Assembly: GCA_900142905.1 (NCBI GenBank)
Contig: FSRV01000002.1
Coordinates: 3,472,001-3,536,000, forward strand
Reading direction: 5' to 3'
Length of the DNA: 64,000 bases
From: Burkholderia sp. GAS332
GTDB lineage: Bacteria > Pseudomonadota > Gammaproteobacteria > Burkholderiales > Burkholderiaceae
Part shown: positions 63,741 to 64,000 of the stretch, one piece after another
Layout of the letters: every line of letters begins with the position of its first letter
Numbering within the stretch: position 1 is the stretch's first letter
Notes under the pieces: model-generated
Told to the model about the DNA's origin: nothing
Seen by the model: the letters and a program-made list of their open reading frames with translations, nothing else
The model's database searches: none
Made by a program: the position numbers and the translations under genes

Positions 63741-64000
63741 ATGGCTCACGCTGCCCGCGCCACCCAGCCGGAACCGCCGATCCGCCGGCCGGTTCCGGAA
63801 CCCACGCTCACGGAAATGTCGGCGGCGGGTCTGCGCGCGTTCTTCAACATTGCGCGAGACTGGGACTTGAGCGCCGAAGAGCAGATCGTGTTGCTCGGTT
63901 CGCCGGGCCGCTCCACCTACTTCAAGTGGAAATCCGCACCGGCAACAGCACGTCTGGGGCGCGACACGCTGGAACGCCTCTCGCTGCTGCTCGGCATCTA
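63741..64000 (+). CDS. Xre/MbcA/ParS-type antitoxin, N-terminal part (cut by window end)
   Basis: The first 86 codons of a gene continuing beyond the window. After a Pro-rich lead (PEPPIRRPVPEP), ARDWDLSAEEQIVLLGSPGRSTYFKWKSAP and LGRDTLERLSLLLGI match the helical N-terminal domain of antitoxins that carry a C-terminal DUF2384 (toxin-binding) domain. Partners are RES-domain toxins that deplete NAD. The C-terminal domain and any toxin lie outside. The palindrome over the promoter supports an autoregulated toxin-antitoxin unit. Confidence 0.75.
   Translation, partial: MAHAARATQPEPPIRRPVPEPTLTEMSAAGLRAFFNIARDWDLSAEEQIVLLGSPGRSTYFKWKSAPATARLGRDTLERLSLLLGI

Noticed and set aside
1..64000. CRISPR array, prophage or integrated island
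   Set aside because: No regularly spaced repeats, no integrase or phage structural genes, and no att-like duplication of the tRNA 3' end were seen; gene content and composition are uniform.

Overview
The window is high-GC DNA from a betaproteobacterium of the Burkholderia/Paraburkholderia type. The basis is the rpsU-yqeY-dnaG-rpoD cluster with a long Ala/Lys-rich RpoD N-terminus, the xseB-ispA-dxs-folE2 arrangement, a Burkholderiales-type trimeric porin, a BPSS1780-type membrane protein, a DUF3563 gene and a dense set of LysR regulators. It reads as ordinary chromosome: about 55 genes, mostly housekeeping and catabolic, with few mobile traces (one small IS5-type transposase fragment and one decayed gene start).

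Region 1 (0.3-10.3 kb) is catabolic. An XRE-cupin regulator is followed by a two-gene operon that should carry 2-oxoadipate to D-2-hydroxyglutarate (HglS/DUF1338) and on to 2-oxoglutarate (YdiJ-type FAD/Fe-S dehydrogenase), with a divergent LysR gene. Next come hpd (tyrosine/homogentisate) and pcaQ-pcaHG (protocatechuate 3,4-cleavage), the latter with two visible TAAC-N5-GTTA operator-like sites. Region 2 (10.4-18.4 kb) holds a short H-NS-like gene, a LysE/RhtB exporter, cspA with a long leader, an acyl-CoA ligase divergent from a Crp-type regulator with a 20-bp palindrome between them, a lone DUF4096 transposase fragment, a porin, and a 1-kb gene-free stretch. Region 3 (18.4-23 kb) is LysR, an enoyl-CoA-hydratase-like remnant, a CaiB-type CoA-transferase and a DUF485/ActP monocarboxylate symporter pair.

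Region 4 (23-45 kb) is core. It starts with a tRNA gene that has a CAU anticodon and a long, class-II-type variable arm, then rpoD-dnaG-yqeY-rpsU, a BaiN-type flavoprotein, tsaD, folE2, dxs-ispA-xseB, a Rieske oxygenase of unknown substrate, sseA, a dienelactone-hydrolase-like protein, an NDH-2-type dehydrogenase, and polA back-to-back with a LOG-family gene (start codons one base apart). Region 5 (45-53.6 kb) has a LysR gene with a split chromate transporter, amn, a DUF2782 gene, thrB, a membrane protein, the ohrR-ohr peroxide pair and a photolyase. Region 6 (53.7-64 kb) has DUF3563, a PHB-depolymerase-family esterase, a PAP2 phosphatase, modABC with convergent modE, an SDR, a tautomerase with a divergent LysR gene, an ArgP-like regulator, a secreted Lys/Ala-rich protein, and the start of an Xre/MbcA/ParS-type antitoxin cut by the window edge.

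The best candidates for something undescribed are the class-II tRNA with a CAU anticodon, the compact 2-oxoadipate module, and several well-formed palindromes next to their likely regulators. No CRISPR array, prophage or multi-gene defence island is visible; the only defence-type signal is the truncated antitoxin gene at the right edge.
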